DNA from: Symbiodinium natans
Lineage: Eukaryota; Sar; Dinophyceae; Suessiales; Symbiodiniaceae
NCBI GenBank assembly: GCA_905221605.1
Contig: CAJNDS010002145.1
Coordinates: 378,501-438,500, forward strand
DNA length: 60,000 nt
Direction of reading: 5' to 3'
Part shown: one piece after another, positions 1 to 11,640 of the stretch
Numbering within the stretch: position 1 is the stretch's first letter
Layout of the letters: the number at the start of each line of letters is the position of its first letter
Translations under genes and position numbers: made by a program
Notes under the pieces: model-generated
What the model saw: the letters and a program-made list of their open reading frames with translations, nothing else
Database searches by the model: none
Told to the model about the DNA's origin: nothing

Positions 1-791
1 CCACTCTGCAGGAGTTGTTTGTCAACACAAGTTCCTAGTGTTTGACTCCGCGCGAGCTGCTCGTCCACCTTGAGGCTCACTAACCTAGGCCAACCTGCGC
101 TAACCTGCACTGCTTGTTCTACCATCGGTCAGCAAAGGTCCCCGTTCTCGTCGAGGGGGCCTCAGTGCGTGCAAAACTAGACTTTGCCGTCGAAAGCAAT
201 GAAGGAACTATGGGTTGGAGTTGCGGTAGAAATAGGATGACGATGGATTCATGATGCTTTCATGCTTCACGGATCTTTACTGGAATTTAGACGTGTCTGT
301 GCGGCACTGGCAAAGCGATTCACCAGGGCCACGGCAACAGGCGCAGGTTTGAGCTGGATCACAGGGGAAATCTACCCGACCGTATCGGTGTGTTTGACCT
401 TGGCGTGACATCGCTTAAGGCTGCCCTGGATTTTCCGGGAACGGCACTTGGGGCCATGGCCTGCCACTCCGGGCGCCTCGCGTTCGACTCCGACTCGGGC
501 TTGCCACCTTTGTGGGTCAGCCGAGTCCTGTAATCACTGCAGTCACATTAGTCACATGTAGTTTCTGCAGTCTGTCCGTCACATCCTGTCAAAACCAAGG
601 GCTTGACCGGATCGTCTTGCAGTTCGTCGCCTGCGGGCAGTGCGGGGCTGGGAGGTGCCTTCAGACAGTGCAAAAACAAAGAAGAACTGCAAACATTTAC
701 ACCAAGTTTAAGCCTGACTTACGATCACTCCATCATCGAAGATAGGTTAAACGCGTTTTGCCTGGGCCTGCCTCGGGCCCTTCCCCTCAAG
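1..791. other. no gene resolved
   Basis: Unique-looking sequence of mixed composition. Short open frames occur in all phases, but none has a convincing coding look or good splice sites. It probably holds the 5' side, introns or upstream exons of the plus-strand gene that becomes readable at about 792. Confidence 0.4.
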
Positions 792-3181
792 AATCTCGCT
801 ATCGCATCCAGCAGCTTCTACGCAAGGGTGTCTCCATGGACCAATACTGGACCAGACTGCATAGAGTAAGTAGCGACATGTTTTGCAGCCCACGAAGACA
901 CAGACTCAAGGAAGGCCTGCCACAGATTGCTCCTCAAGCAACCCCAACGCATATCAACACACAACTTACTATGGCTCGTGTGGCATCAAAGTGTTCTGAG
1001 TCAGTTCTGACATGTCGCAGGAACTTGTGAACTTCAAAAGCACATCGATGACCATGAGCAAAGCTACACCAATGTCCTTGAGACGTGATCGCCACACCGT
1101 GACAACGTTGAAAAGCCAGCGTCGTCGTGCCTGAGAAACTGTGTTCTGCTTAAGCTCGCGTCATTGTTTGCACACATGTGCACACCTTGTCTGGAACTGG
1201 AAGCTGGGTTGCTGGCCCTCTCCAATATCCAGGCGGCACAGAAGGCTCTGGGTGCCAGATGCGCTCGTCTGTCCAACACCTTCTGCACATGATTGGATGG
1301 CAGTTCTGAATCTTGCTCATCCAGCTTCACGCAGGACAGAAAGCCTTTGACCTTGCTCTGTCTTGCTGTTGTCCTCCGTCACAGCAGATCTGTTTCGTTT
1401 CTTGTGCTCTGGCTTTCCTTAGACCTTTGTTGTCAGAATGTTACCCGTTTACAACTGTTGCCTTTCACCCAAGGTCAAAGCATGTCAAATCCCCATGTGA
1501 CGGCTGAGTAACCCTCCGGGATACCTCTCAGCCATGATGCTCTACAATTCAAATCCTGCCGAAACAATGAAAACGGAGATGCACACATCCGCGGACGCGC
1601 CTTGGCGGCCACAGCCTGCCCGCAGCTCAGAAGCTCAGTACAAACATCCAAAAAGAGTGCAAAAACGATGTGAGAACTCAAACTCAACATCCAGCCCGCC
1701 TGACTGCAAACAAGGCCGGCAACGATACCACAGGCCTGTCATGGTGAGGTCGAAGGGTAAGACAGAGTAAGAAGAAGAAGAAGAAAGATTGCCTCTGATT
1801 TGGGAGTCCCCGGACGAGCTGCCCGCAGTCCAGAGTCCAAACGTGAGTACCTGCAGTCCGTGCACTTGTGACAACTTGCTACCGGTCTCAGCGTGTGCTA
1901 ACCTGCCTGGGCTTCCAGGTAGCTGGAGCCAGCCTGTCACAGTCGACACTCCAAAGCAAATTGCTGATCGGGTTCGGCACAGCCTCTCAAACCTTGGGTG
2001 CAATCTGCCGCTTGCCTCATCCGCCGGCGCATTTGTGACACTGCCAGACGAACCTGGCCGACAGCGCGCAACAGCAGTTGCCGCGTGCTTCATTTTGGCA
2101 TTAGCGCAAAAAGCGGAAAAAACCTTCCGGCATCTTCCCTGCCTTCCGGCGAACCAAGTTCTGCAGAAGGGCCACGCCGGCCCTGAAAGCTGTCAGCGCC
2201 TGTCCAGTTCGGCTGCTGCAGAAGGTTCATGACGATTCCGAAACTCTTGCCCAGGCCTGGGCCCGTGATCGGCTTTCCCGGCTACCTCGCACAGGCACAC
2301 ATGCAGAGGCGCCCAAGGCCTGGAATCAGTACTGATTTCATGATTTTGGCAAATTTTGGCCTGCTGCAGAGCCTGGAATGGAATCCTGGGACATCTGGAG
2401 TTCGACTCGACTTCGACATCTTCAACCGGCCGATTGTTGCACGATGCTGAAGCATGCATCATGTTGACGAAGCATGCCACTTGCAACATAGCTACACATG
2501 TCTAAAAACTCTATGCTAAAATCTGCGAAGCCAAAAAGAGTTGATGGAAGTCTTCTTGAAGCAAGTGGAATGCTCCGAGGCCCCGAGCGCGTACGCCGCG
2601 GTAGAAGTCACCCAAGGAGATGTCCTTAGGTCCAAAGGGTAAGAGCAAGACAAGAGGTTGCCAGAGGATTGTGGGCAACTCACGGCATCTCTGCTTTTGA
2701 GGCACAGACATCTTGAGTCAAGCACTGGCAAAGAGTGTTGCGAAACTTGCTCACCTTCCCGACATCAGGAATGCTAGCAGCTCCGAAATGTCAAGCCGGC
2801 TGCCAGAAACGTGTATCATTGTGTATCTGTATAGCCTGTGTAGTTAGCCGCTAGCCATTTGGTCACGCTCTGGTGCTGCCAAGTTCTCACCCATCTCTCT
2901 ATTGGTCTCTATCCTTTCGCCTCAGAAGTCTCCATGACATCTGGCTTTGACAGCCAGGAGAGGCGGCCTGCAGAGGGGGTTTGCATTGCCATCATTGTCG
3001 CAAGCATGCACAGAGCGCCATCACCCAGACATCTTTGGCGTCTTGGGTAGTGCCACAATGTTGCTTTCGACAGCCAATAAGAAGCTACTTTCAAAGACTG
3101 ACTTCATGCGCCTGTCAAGCGCTCTGCAGGTTCTGCCTGGCGAAGCAGCGAACAAGATCTACAATTCCAACACGCTGGAAG
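792..3181 (+). CDS. multi-exon gene, unrecognised, helical/coiled-coil-like
   Basis: Not recognised. At least six or seven separated plus-strand exons read as protein. One at 792-865 (RIQQLLRKGVSMDQYW) ends at a GTAAGT donor. One at 1021-1084 contains ELQKHIDDHEQSYTNVLE. One near 1190-1294 contains ELEAGLLALSNIQAAQKALG. One lies near 2170-2330. One near 2522-2637 (QKELMEVFLKQVECSE) ends at GGTAAGAG. One lies near 2715-2810. One near 3050-3181 (LLSKTDFMRLSSALQVL) ends at GTGAGC. The peptides are rich in Glu, Gln, Lys and Leu with few Pro or Gly, which suggests a helical or coiled-coil protein; this is inference. The true start and stop were not found, and more exons may lie on either side. It is one of only two plus-strand loci found with confidence. 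Exon boundaries other than the quoted donors are approximate. Confidence 0.5.
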
Positions 3182-4456
3182 GTGAGCCAAAAGGAGCGAA
3201 ACAAGGCGTGACAATTCGAAACAAGCCTCTGACATCCTCTTGTTTATCAAGCCCCGCGCCGCGAACACCTGGACCACCTGGCGCCACGAAAAGCAAATGC
3301 TGTGGGAAGCGTGAGCCCTGCGAAACTCAAGCCGTGGCCGAGTTATCGTGATTTGACAGCGCTTGCTAGAGAGGGTTGGGCCGATTTCTGTGATGTCAGG
3401 GGCCGAACAGAAAGGACCCCCCAAAGGCGAACCCCCAGCCCCAAAACCTCCAAAACGAACCTTGGCGAAGTCAGGCGACTTCGACGAAGGCAAGAGAAGG
3501 GTTTACGAAGCTGCGCTTGCCGAGCCTGATGTTCTTCACTTCCCACCTCTCAACTTGCCCCCAGCGCGGTCGACGAACCCTGAACCCGAACAAGCCTCGG
3601 TGAAGGGGGGGAAGCTTCGACGAATGCGCGAGGGATCGACGAAGGCCGGCGGGCTTAAGCGAACTTTGGCCAAGGTTCACATGGTGATTGCCCTTTGGAC
3701 GGGTCCCTTGCATTTGGCCCTGACATGTGTTTAGACTCTTGAGCAGTGTTGGTTGTCTCAGGTTGATCTCTGCCTCTGGAGTACGCTCTTGCTCAGGCTC
3801 GTCCTCTGACTGCGAAGCATGTGAGGCATCCTGACAGGGGGCAGTGATTAATCCAGTGCTGAGCCCCGGCTCATCATTACAACTACTTACTAAGCAGGCC
3901 GACAACAATAACGGCAATAACGCAAAGCTTCCCCAACCCGCTCTGCATGGATGGTTGAGCTCGGGAGCCAATGCTGTCTATTGTAGCCTGATGTAGCTTT
4001 CAGATGCGCCCGCCAAAAAGGGACTATGCATGCTGCATGGGTGGTGGCCAATGATGGCCATTGGCTGCTGGTGGCAGATAATTAACACCTTCATGGCTGT
4101 CATATGCTGTCATTGTCCAGAATCACCAGGCAAGCCAATAATGTAATCGTTCGCTTTGGACGGCCCAGCCTCTGCTCAGCCAGGGCTTAAAGGCGTGTGG
4201 AACCCTCGCATGAATCATCAATGCGTTTCGCTTCCGCCTCTGATGGACGATGCAGTTAAATGCGTTTCCACGCAGTTGCTTTGGTGAGGTTTCAAGGGCC
4301 GTTGGCGTCCTTTCGGGAAGACCCAATAGCCCCTGGACAAATGTTTGGCTCAATGGCTTACCGACAGTAGCGCATGCAGCTCAGCCCTGTGGGCGTGCAA
4401 CGTCTGTGCCGCGGCCGGTAATGCCACGCACTCTAAATCCCAAATCATGTGGAGAC

Positions 4457-4506
4457 AGCTGGAAGGCTGGAAGGCTGGAAGGCTGGAAGGCTGGAAGGCT
4501 GGAAGC
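4457..4506. repeat. 8-bp tandem repeat GGCTGGAA
   Basis: About six perfect head-to-tail copies of GGCTGGAA. It keeps open frames on both strands, so the Leu/Pro/Ser-rich peptides predicted here are not evidence of a gene. Confidence 0.9.
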
Positions 4507-4509
4507 ACT

Positions 4510-4575
4510 TGAATTCGCCTCGGCCTTCGGTCGAAAGGCGTCTGGAACAAGCGGACCAGGACTCTCCCAACCCTT
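4510..4575. repeat. dispersed repeat family, copy 1
   Basis: The stretch starting GAATTCGCCTCGGCC and running to AAGCGGACCAGGA is closely matched at 49708-49775, where the order and spacing of the blocks (CGCCTCGGCC, AGGCGT, AACAAGC, GACCAGGA) are the same. This is a low-copy dispersed element of unknown kind. Confidence 0.5.
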
Positions 4576-4853
4576 CCCCCAACCCGCAATTTGCACCTTC
4601 CGATCCCGCTCGGAGGAGCAGCAATCCGATGCAACCAAAACATTGAAACGGACCTGCTGGGTCGTCTGGAACACCCCTTGAACCCGTCCTGACATCTTCC
4701 TCAGGAAAAAAGACTTCTGGGATGCTATGGAATTCCTGGGACCCCGCTTCCGGACCCTTGCTTGGGACCACCTTAAACCCTGAAAACGCTGGAGCCAGGC
4801 GACTTTGGCTTCCTTCGTGTTCGCAACACCGATGGCTTCGCATACAAGCCTAC

Positions 4854-5707
4854 GAGTATCATGAGGTTGTTGTCCCTGTCCTCGGATCCCTCGCCGTATC
4901 CGAGGAGGTCTTCCAGCCACTGCAGCAAAGCAGCCGAGATCTCATCGGCCGAAACCATTTCGTCGTCTTTGGGCAGCTGCCGCAGCTTGTCAGCCCAGTA
5001 GTCGGCCACCGCCCCAGAACCTGAAACACAGCCCTGGCCATGGAGCCGGTCGTAGAGGACTCGCAGCTCTCGTACGGAGCACTCCGCCGGCTGCTCACTT
5101 TGCTGCGACCCCCCGAAAGCACCTGGAAGTTCCAGCACTGCATCCCGGAACTGCCGCAGACTCGCCATGACCTGCAGGGTGCCGTCATCGAAGCCGCGAT
5201 GGTTGAAGACCCTTGGCGCAGCGAACAACTGCAAATGCATCAACTGAGGTTTCACTCTTTCGAGCACAGACGGACTAGCTCGTGAAGGCTGCATGCCGGG
5301 ATTCTGACATATCTAACAGAGTCGACCCCACACAGCGGAGTTTATGTCAGGGGTATTGAAGTTATTAATACTGTACCTTAGCTAAACTTGTCCCGTCTCT
5401 TTTAAATTTTTGTACCGCCCGATGACTTGGGCACCGACCCTGCAGTCTGCAAGATGGCTTCCATGCCATGCCAGAAAAGTGTGAAGTTCACGTAGTTCAG
5501 AAACCCCCCGGTGGCATACGGGCCGAAGTGATAGTTTAATATCTCGTCGACGCTGCTGGTCCTCAGGGCATCGCAGCGGGCCACGGGCAAGCCTTCCATG
5601 ACTCGCCGCAGGGTATCCCACTGAAGGCCTTGCTCGGGGCAGTTTCCTTGCGAGATGACACACATCCTCCACAACTGCACCAGGGCATCTGTTGAGTTGT
5701 TCATCAC
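4854..5707 (-). CDS. exons of an unrecognised minus-strand gene
   Basis: Two strong exons. The exon at 4854-5228 is exactly 125 codons, opens after a TTTGCAG acceptor and closes at CTC|GTAGGC. It is acidic and helical in look, with segments such as SADEISAALLQWLEDLL and CSVRELRVLYDRLHGQG. The upstream exon at about 5432-5707 contains RMCVISQGNCPEQGLQW and FLNYVNFTLFWHGMEAIL. A donor at TCG|GTGCCC would join the two in phase, but that boundary is a choice among several. No family is recognised. The spaced Asp/Glu residues before hydrophobic helices resemble degenerate EF-hand surroundings, but no complete EF-hand loop is present. This is probably the 3' part of a longer gene that continues upstream through 5880-10866. 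Confidence 0.55.
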
Positions 5708-5869
5708 CTCCGCAAGCCATCACTCCATCAAAACAACTCTGCGCTTGGAGACTAAACGGTTTCAGCATAGCCTTGCCATGCCTTGTCCTTAAAACGTTAA
5801 ACGTTTGGAGGTTGAAGCCTGTCTGTTTGCAACATTGCTCTTGCAGTTCACCTGAAAGTCCTTTCTGAC

Positions 5870-7250
5870 CGCTTGAGGCATCGATCATGGCAGGCCTTCT
5901 AAGTTGTGGTGCCGAGCTGAGCACAAACTTCAAGTTTTGCGCAACATGTTTTCCCAATGACTCCCGAGCAGTCTCGATGCTCACGTACCTGCACCGTACC
6001 AAGATGTACCAAGATGTACCAAGGCTTCAAGCCAAGAAATGCTTTCGCAGCACAAGCAAGGACGCACAGGGTCCCTAAGGTGCGACTATCACGCGTCTTC
6101 AGCGCTAGCTACTAACGGGGATGCCAGGTCCTTCAGCTGTCCACGCGGGCGAAGGAGATGGATGCTGCAAAAGCGCGGTACGGACTTTCGAATTCGAGGA
6201 AACTCACCATGCACTAAGGAGTGCAAATCCCAGGGCTCGCTTGCTGTGAAATGCTGCAAGCCGTTTGCGCAAGTAAGCAGCTGAGCACTCTTGTCGGGAT
6301 AACTGTACGCCAGGCGGTGTCCCAACATTCCGCAACACGGCAAATACCTCCCGGCTTCAATGAAAATGGGCGATACAAAGCTCAGCCAACCGTCAAGTCA
6401 GATCCTCGGCTCAAGCGGCCTTCAGCTCCAGCAGCCTCAACGCAATCGAACATCATCGAATGCTTGGATGTTCATGGAGTCTGCTAGAATCTCGAACAGA
6501 ACGCCTTGCTTGCAGCTGCTTCTCATACTCGCTAGCTGCATCAAGCTCACGCCGCCTCGAGTAGCACTGCTTGGGCACACCGAAAAAGTTGGATGAGCAC
6601 TCAGCTTCACCACCCAGGGCGAAGACAATGCTTCCAGACCTGCTGAACCGGCTCTCAGTCGGCCTGGCACTCGGCTAACGATGGCTCACGTGCTCTCACA
6701 TGTTCTCGCCTCTCACATGTTCTGCACGGATTGGAGATTGGAGAGATGATGAGACATACCCCCACAAGGAATATGAACGTGGAATCTAAATGGATCTAGA
6801 GAGACATAGAGAAAGGATGAGAAAAGCAGCAGAAAAAACATCTCCGACCATCTCTGAGTCTTCGGCGTTTGAAGACAACGCCGGGGCCGTCAGATCGAGG
6901 CTTCGCTTTGCGTGGCGCGTGCCTTCAAGTGAGAAATCTCAACACCGAATCATCTGAATCTCCATACACGATCTCAGCGCTCGTGCAACTGGACACGGGC
7001 TACAGCACGTCGAAAGTTGTAGGGCCTACGTGCGCGAAAGGGAGAGCGACATGAGCGCGGCGGGGACATCCACCAGATGGGTTTGGCACCTGCATAGTCA
7101 TCGAGACATCGCGCTAACATGCCAAAAGCAGTCTTAATGAGGATTGGTGCACCTTCTGCCGAGTCCAAACCTTTCGCGAGTCTGGGTCCTCGGTGGCCGC
7201 AATCCACGGAACAAGTAAAAGACAACACTTGACATTTACAGCGCATGCCC
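5870..7250 (-). CDS. probable further exons of the minus-strand gene
   Basis: Three stretches read as exons. One near 6210-6300 (QLLTCANGLQHFTASEPWDL) ends at a canonical GTGAGT donor. One near 6110-6170 (HLLRPRGQLKDLASP) follows a CTTTTGCAG acceptor. One near 7085-7205 (GAPILIKTAFGMLARCLDD) ends at CAG|GTGCCA. They lie on the same strand as the stronger exons on both sides, so they probably belong to the same gene. Phase could not be chained across the gaps. The region 6340-7080 between them shows nothing clear. Confidence 0.35.
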
Positions 7251-7899
7251 CACGAACTCAGCTATCCACAAATCCACAAATGGTAGAAAGGAAGCCAACA
7301 CTTTCCCACAATTGGCTCAGTTGGTGGCTGGCTTTCCTCGTAGTGCTCAGAGCTGTCATGGCCTCGAGCCAAAGCATCACTTGAACTATCGCACATAAAT
7401 CCCCGTGCACCCCGGCAAGAGAGGTCTAGCCAGTTGCCCATCTTAGGTGTGCGCGGCTGTTAGCTGGGCCCCAGCCGCGCCTACGCGAGGCAGAGTCTCT
7501 TGCTAAATAAACCTTTCAGTGTCTTTAAGCTGTCATTTGCATGACGTCGGCTGCAAGTTGGCTGTACTTGTTGCGCTAGACCGCCAAACTTAAACTAAAA
7601 TGCAAAAATGTGCAAAAATGATCAGCCCCGCACCTGCCAGTCGCAAAGCAGCTGCCAAGTCAATGGCCCGCTTGCCTGAAAAAGCGCAACTGTGCCTGGG
7701 GCTCCTTCGGCGATGCTAAGCTCAGGGCGGCACGCTTAGGTCCTTTGGCAATCTTTTCAAAGCTGGCATTAAGCACAGCATCCTCACCGTCAACTTGCCA
7801 TCTCTCGCACATGCTGCTGCATCTCACAGACTCTCTGCACGTTGCTTATCAGCATGCCAGTGCGGGAACCTCCCAAGGCACGACGTCTCGCTGCCTCAC
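7251..7899. other. no exon resolved
   Basis: Probably intron of the minus-strand locus. A small stretch near 7770-7830 precedes a GTGAGG donor on the minus strand, but its frame meets a stop in the most natural reading. Nothing else stands out. Confidence 0.3.
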
Positions 7900-8781
7900 C
7901 TTGTCTCAGCAACTTGCTTCACCGCTTGGCATGCAGCACTGGCATCTGAGTGCGCCACACGTTGCACAGCGGCTTCTGGTTCGGAAGGATTTGGCCCATT
8001 TGGCCGGACCAGTTGAAGCACATAAGGCTTCTTCCTGGCCAAAGCTGCTGGCCCTCCCAGTTGACATGTCAAACGGAAGCTGGTATCGGAAAACTGAGGT
8101 GCCATCTCGTCTTTCGAGGAGAAGACAAGCTGCAAGCAAACCGCTGGCCAGTGAACCGAGGCCTAAGCTCAGATGGCATTGCTATGCATGGCCTGCAAAA
8201 TTGCACTCTAAGCACCTTAAGAGATCAGGACAGACCCCGCAATCTATCCCCTGCTTAGATGCCTACACCTCTCGCAAGCGTGTCTTGCATGACAGCCTGA
8301 ATGACAGTAGTCTCGGCCTGTTCTAGGATCGCCAGAATCACCACTGGTTGTGCCAGCAGCTTAGGATGCGAAACGCGCACGACGACCTTCAGAATTGCAT
8401 CCCACCTCACCTCTTAGGCCCTCACATCTCTACCACGAGCATGCGGATCCTTGCACCACGCAAAGTCACCTCGTGTTCGCGTCTCACAGAAAACCGCATT
8501 CCTGTTGGACCTCTTCACAGCGAAACGACCGTAGATACTCGTAGATCCAAAGAGTCCAAAAAGTCCAAAGAGCCAATTCTCACCAAATTCCTTTGGCTCC
8601 GGAGCTGCTCAGAGCAGCTTTCGCCTTAAGCGACGAATGCCGATAGGCGGTACATGGTGGTACATATGGTGGTACTTACATTCGAGCTGACGCAAGGATG
8701 CCGTCAAGCCACAAAATGCAGAGCCTGGCAGGGTCTGTCAGTGACTCAGAGACTTCAACTCCGGCGCTTGCGACAGCACCT
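7900..8781 (-). CDS. exons of an unrecognised minus-strand gene
   Basis: Three well-bounded exons. The first at 8680-8781 (AVASAGVEVSESLTDPAR, then LCILWLDGILASARM) ends at CGAAT|GTAAGT. The second at 8426-8501 (VRREHEVTLRGARIRMLV) follows CCAACAG and ends at GAGAT|GTGAGG. The third at 7900 to about 8064 (KKPYVLQLVRPNGPNPSE) ends at ACAAG|GTGAGG. A short exon near 8592-8640 (SSGAKGI) with a TTTG|GTGAGA donor probably sits between the first two. The donors here are canonical GT. The function is unknown. Confidence 0.5.
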
Positions 8782-8789
8782 CTTCATTC

Positions 8790-9700
8790 CTCTTCAGTTG
8801 ATGTGTCTGCAACATCCCATTATATGAGCCGGCGCCTTGCTTGTTTTCGAATTAGCGCGTCCCCTGTCGTTTTCCATGTTTTTCACATACCGCACTTTTA
8901 TCCTACCGTATCAAATAACCCTATGATTTTAGCGCGTCCGACGCGTCCCCTATCGATCCTCCGCTTTTTGCTGCAACATCTGCCGGGTAGGTCCAGAAAC
9001 GCTTTGCCACAATGCGCGCTCGCGTCGCTTATCAGGGGCTTTATCAAAGAGAAACTTTGCTACTGTTTGCAACAAAAGTAGGCTGGATTTAAGGGAAGCA
9101 GCGCAAGATGGTGACTGATTGTGTCACGAATGACATAAACAGAATGTCTACTTCTTCAAGTTGCGTTTAAAAATCTGCATGGGCAAGAGCATCATGTGGT
9201 ATCATGTTTATGAAGCCATGTCATGCATGCAAGCTAGCGAGTTTTTTTAACCAAGAGACCCCTTCGCAGGAGCGAACTTGCTTGGCCGCAGGAGCTGGGT
9301 GTGCCAGGTTCCTTTTGGGTCGGCCTATGATGTTACCTTTTTCTCACCTTTTAAATACATGTTTGTTTACATAGAAATACTAGACCTGAGTCTCTTGAAT
9401 CTACCCCCTCTACTAAAATAAGCAAGTGGTGATTTTGACCGTGTCTCATATTGTGAGATCGTCACCGCTTAAAAGGATGCGCAGACCGTTTCTGTGCCTG
9501 ACATGTGTTCAGCCTCTCGGAACATCAGATTCCCGGCCTTTCTCTCGGTCCGAGCTCTGGTAAGGGATGCCGCACCCCTGCCAGGTTGTGGTCGTAACTG
9601 CCGAGTCACGAAAGGCAAAAATGGACATCAACCCGAAAAGAACTCGAGCCTCGGGAAGCTGTTGATCACAGCCCCAGCACACTCCTGCAACGCAGGGTAT
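8790..9700. other. gap with few coding signals
   Basis: AT-richer stretches occur at 8820-8950 and 9120-9430, with long T and A runs. A short repeated motif, GCGCGTCC followed by CCTATCG or CCTGTCG, occurs twice near 8858 and 8932-8950. A possible minus exon (YDHNLAGVRHPLPELG) lies near 9545-9600. No gene can be supported. Confidence 0.3.
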
Positions 9701-9708
9701 TCGCTCAC

Positions 9709-10866
9709 CGAATCGTCGAAATCTTGAATGTCTTAACGGTCTGCTTGCCGACGAACCTATTGAGGCAGTGCTTCGCGTCTTTCGCTTGAAGCATGCGAAA
9801 CTGGAGAAGGAGGCACAACGAGCCCATTTTTTCGCATGTTAGTCGTCACAGAAGTCGGCGGAGGCAGAACTTTGCCACCTATGAAGGGGTAAATATCTGC
9901 TGACAAGATCGCTCAGCAAGCTTGCTTCGCGTCTGTCTATGTGAGCTGTTTTCGAATTTCTTTCTTCGTGAAAACATACTTTCGCAAAACTTTCGCGGAC
10001 CCATCGCGGCGCAGCTTTATCCTGTTAGCCCAGATCAAGGTCTAGATCCCTGAGCTTCAACAAGCCAAATTTGTGCGTAAAGGGTTGGGGCTTAGGGTTT
10101 AGGGTCCAGGGTTCCAGGCTTAGGGTTCAAGTCCAGAACCATACAAGGCCTTGCAGTTCTTTCGGCTATGGATTGGTTTCACTATTTCAGAGATATGAAC
10201 TCCAATAACAGCCAACACGCACCTCAGATGCTGGCTACCTCGACTTACGCAGGCAACGCTGAACTTACACGGAACTTTCGCCAAATATCCAGCCCTGAGA
10301 ACTGCTTCCGGATCGCGAGTATTTCGGAGCCATCCGGGCAGTCTAGCAGGAAACTGAAAGCTTGGAAGCTGCTGGCAACATGGAGCAAAACCTGGGCGAC
10401 ATAAGAACTGTTGCGCAAAAACTCTTTCGCAATCCCAACGCGGATCTTTCGCAGAGGTAGTGCCGTGTGGGTCACTGCCTACTAAATGCCCCGCAAGGAC
10501 CTTTAGATCAACGCTCATGCTTCCTTTCACTGCATATGGGTTTGGATGTGCAGACGTACTTTACATTTCTTGGTTTCGGATTCATTTTGCGTGTGTGGTT
10601 CGACGCCTTCTTTTGGGAGGTCTTGTAAGGACTCACTGCGACTTTGTTTTCCACGGCATCGGCTTTGTGCTGATTGGCGCAAAGATCTTACAGAAACACG
10701 TCAATGCTGCGACGATTACAGGTCTTCAAGCCCGCGAGACAGGTCTGCACCATGATCATCTGCTTGTGAGGCTGTAATCTTACGAGGGTGTTGCGAGACT
10801 CCCTGCAAGGCCACTTACTCAGCCGATCGCCACCTTCCGGGGCAATGGTGGAAATGTTAGCTTGGC
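9709..10866 (-). CDS. exons of an unrecognised minus-strand gene (5' part)
   Basis: Best-supported exons of the 5-11 kb cluster. The exon at 10819-10866 (SQANISTIAPEGGDRL) ends at CTGA|GTAAGT. It joins in phase to 10720-10759 (DHGADLSRGLEDL), which has an AAGCAG acceptor and a CCT|GTAATC donor. The exon at 10269-10445 (IRVGIAKEFLRNSSYVAQ, later SFLLDCPDGSEILAI) ends at CCGT|GTAAGT. The exon at 9944-10021 contains KLRRDGSAKVLRKYVFTKK. The exon at 9709-9800 (FVGKQTVKTFKISTIR) has an excellent pyrimidine-rich acceptor and a GTGAGC donor. No domain is recognised; the 10269-10445 piece looks helical, like a repeat scaffold. Whether this and 4854-8781 form one gene is inference. Confidence 0.55.
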
Positions 10867-11640
10867 TGCATGCTTTCGAGATCAAACTTCATCTTGGCTC
10901 CCTTGTCCGTCCCCCCAACATGTGGCAACAAATTCTGTTCTGACCAGAAGGCCTGCCAAACCTCAGGAATGAATCAACACTCGGGTCTTTATTCGTCTTA
11001 TTGCCGGGCTACTCATGCGGAGGGCGTTCATACGGACAAAGACTCCTAAAGTGCGCCAAGACGCCAAAACTCCAGGGCTGAGGAAAGTTTAGGCAGTTCA
11101 GGCCTCAAACCGACGAGCACCGACGAGCACCGACGAGCAATGGACTGCCCAAAAAAAACTCACCTGCCCATTCCTGGTGCAAAAAACGCTTCACAATTTT
11201 CTGACTCTTGTGCACTTACTTGTCTGCCCCATTGAAATGCTCGCTGATCGCACATCCAGGTCCGGACGCCAATGATTACCAATGTTTACCAAGTAAGTAC
11301 AGAACAGACTTTTGAAGTATGCGAACATGCACGGCCACGCTGGTGGTGTCAGGCCTGATTGTCTTGTCACACGTCGTCGCTTTGAAACGGGAGCCTGCAG
11401 TGTTGTATAGTGTTGTCACACGTGTAGCCCTCGATAGCAGCTTTAACTTCTGGCTGAGAAACCACTTCACCAGCAGCTGCGCATGGCACCGCGAGATCCG
11501 TGGAGGACCTGAGGACGTTTGTGAAGCCCAGCGTTCCGCAATGCTGGCTTTTTTTGATTTTTTGTGCCCAACCAGCATACTTCAGCACATACGTGCACTT
11601 TCTAAATTTGTCAAGAGTCTTTTCTGCAGCGCTTTTGGCC
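10867..11640. other. gap with one likely minus-strand exon
   Basis: Three copies of the 10-bp unit ACCGACGAGC lie near 11108-11140. One likely exon on the minus strand at about 11429-11517 (VPCAAAGEVVSQPEVKAA) follows CGTCCTCAG and ends at GTGTGA. It could be a 3' exon of the repeat protein upstream or the 5' end of the cluster downstream. Confidence 0.35.

Larger units (their letters stand above)
3182..4853. other. gap with proline/lysine-rich open frame and repeats
   Basis: A plus-strand frame at 3363-3734 is open for 123 codons and rich in Pro, Lys and Gly. Its base pattern (GACGAA, CCCCCA) is repetitive, so I do not call it a gene. A possible short plus exon at about 4209-4289 ends at a GTGAGG donor and could be a 3' exon of the upstream gene. 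From 4440 on there is an 8-bp tandem repeat and a dispersed repeat copy. Confidence 0.3.

Noticed and set aside
7745-8326. 193-codon plus-strand frame
   Set aside because: Overlaps a minus-strand exon with a good GTGAGG donor and same-strand neighbours; the plus frame has no domain or splice support.
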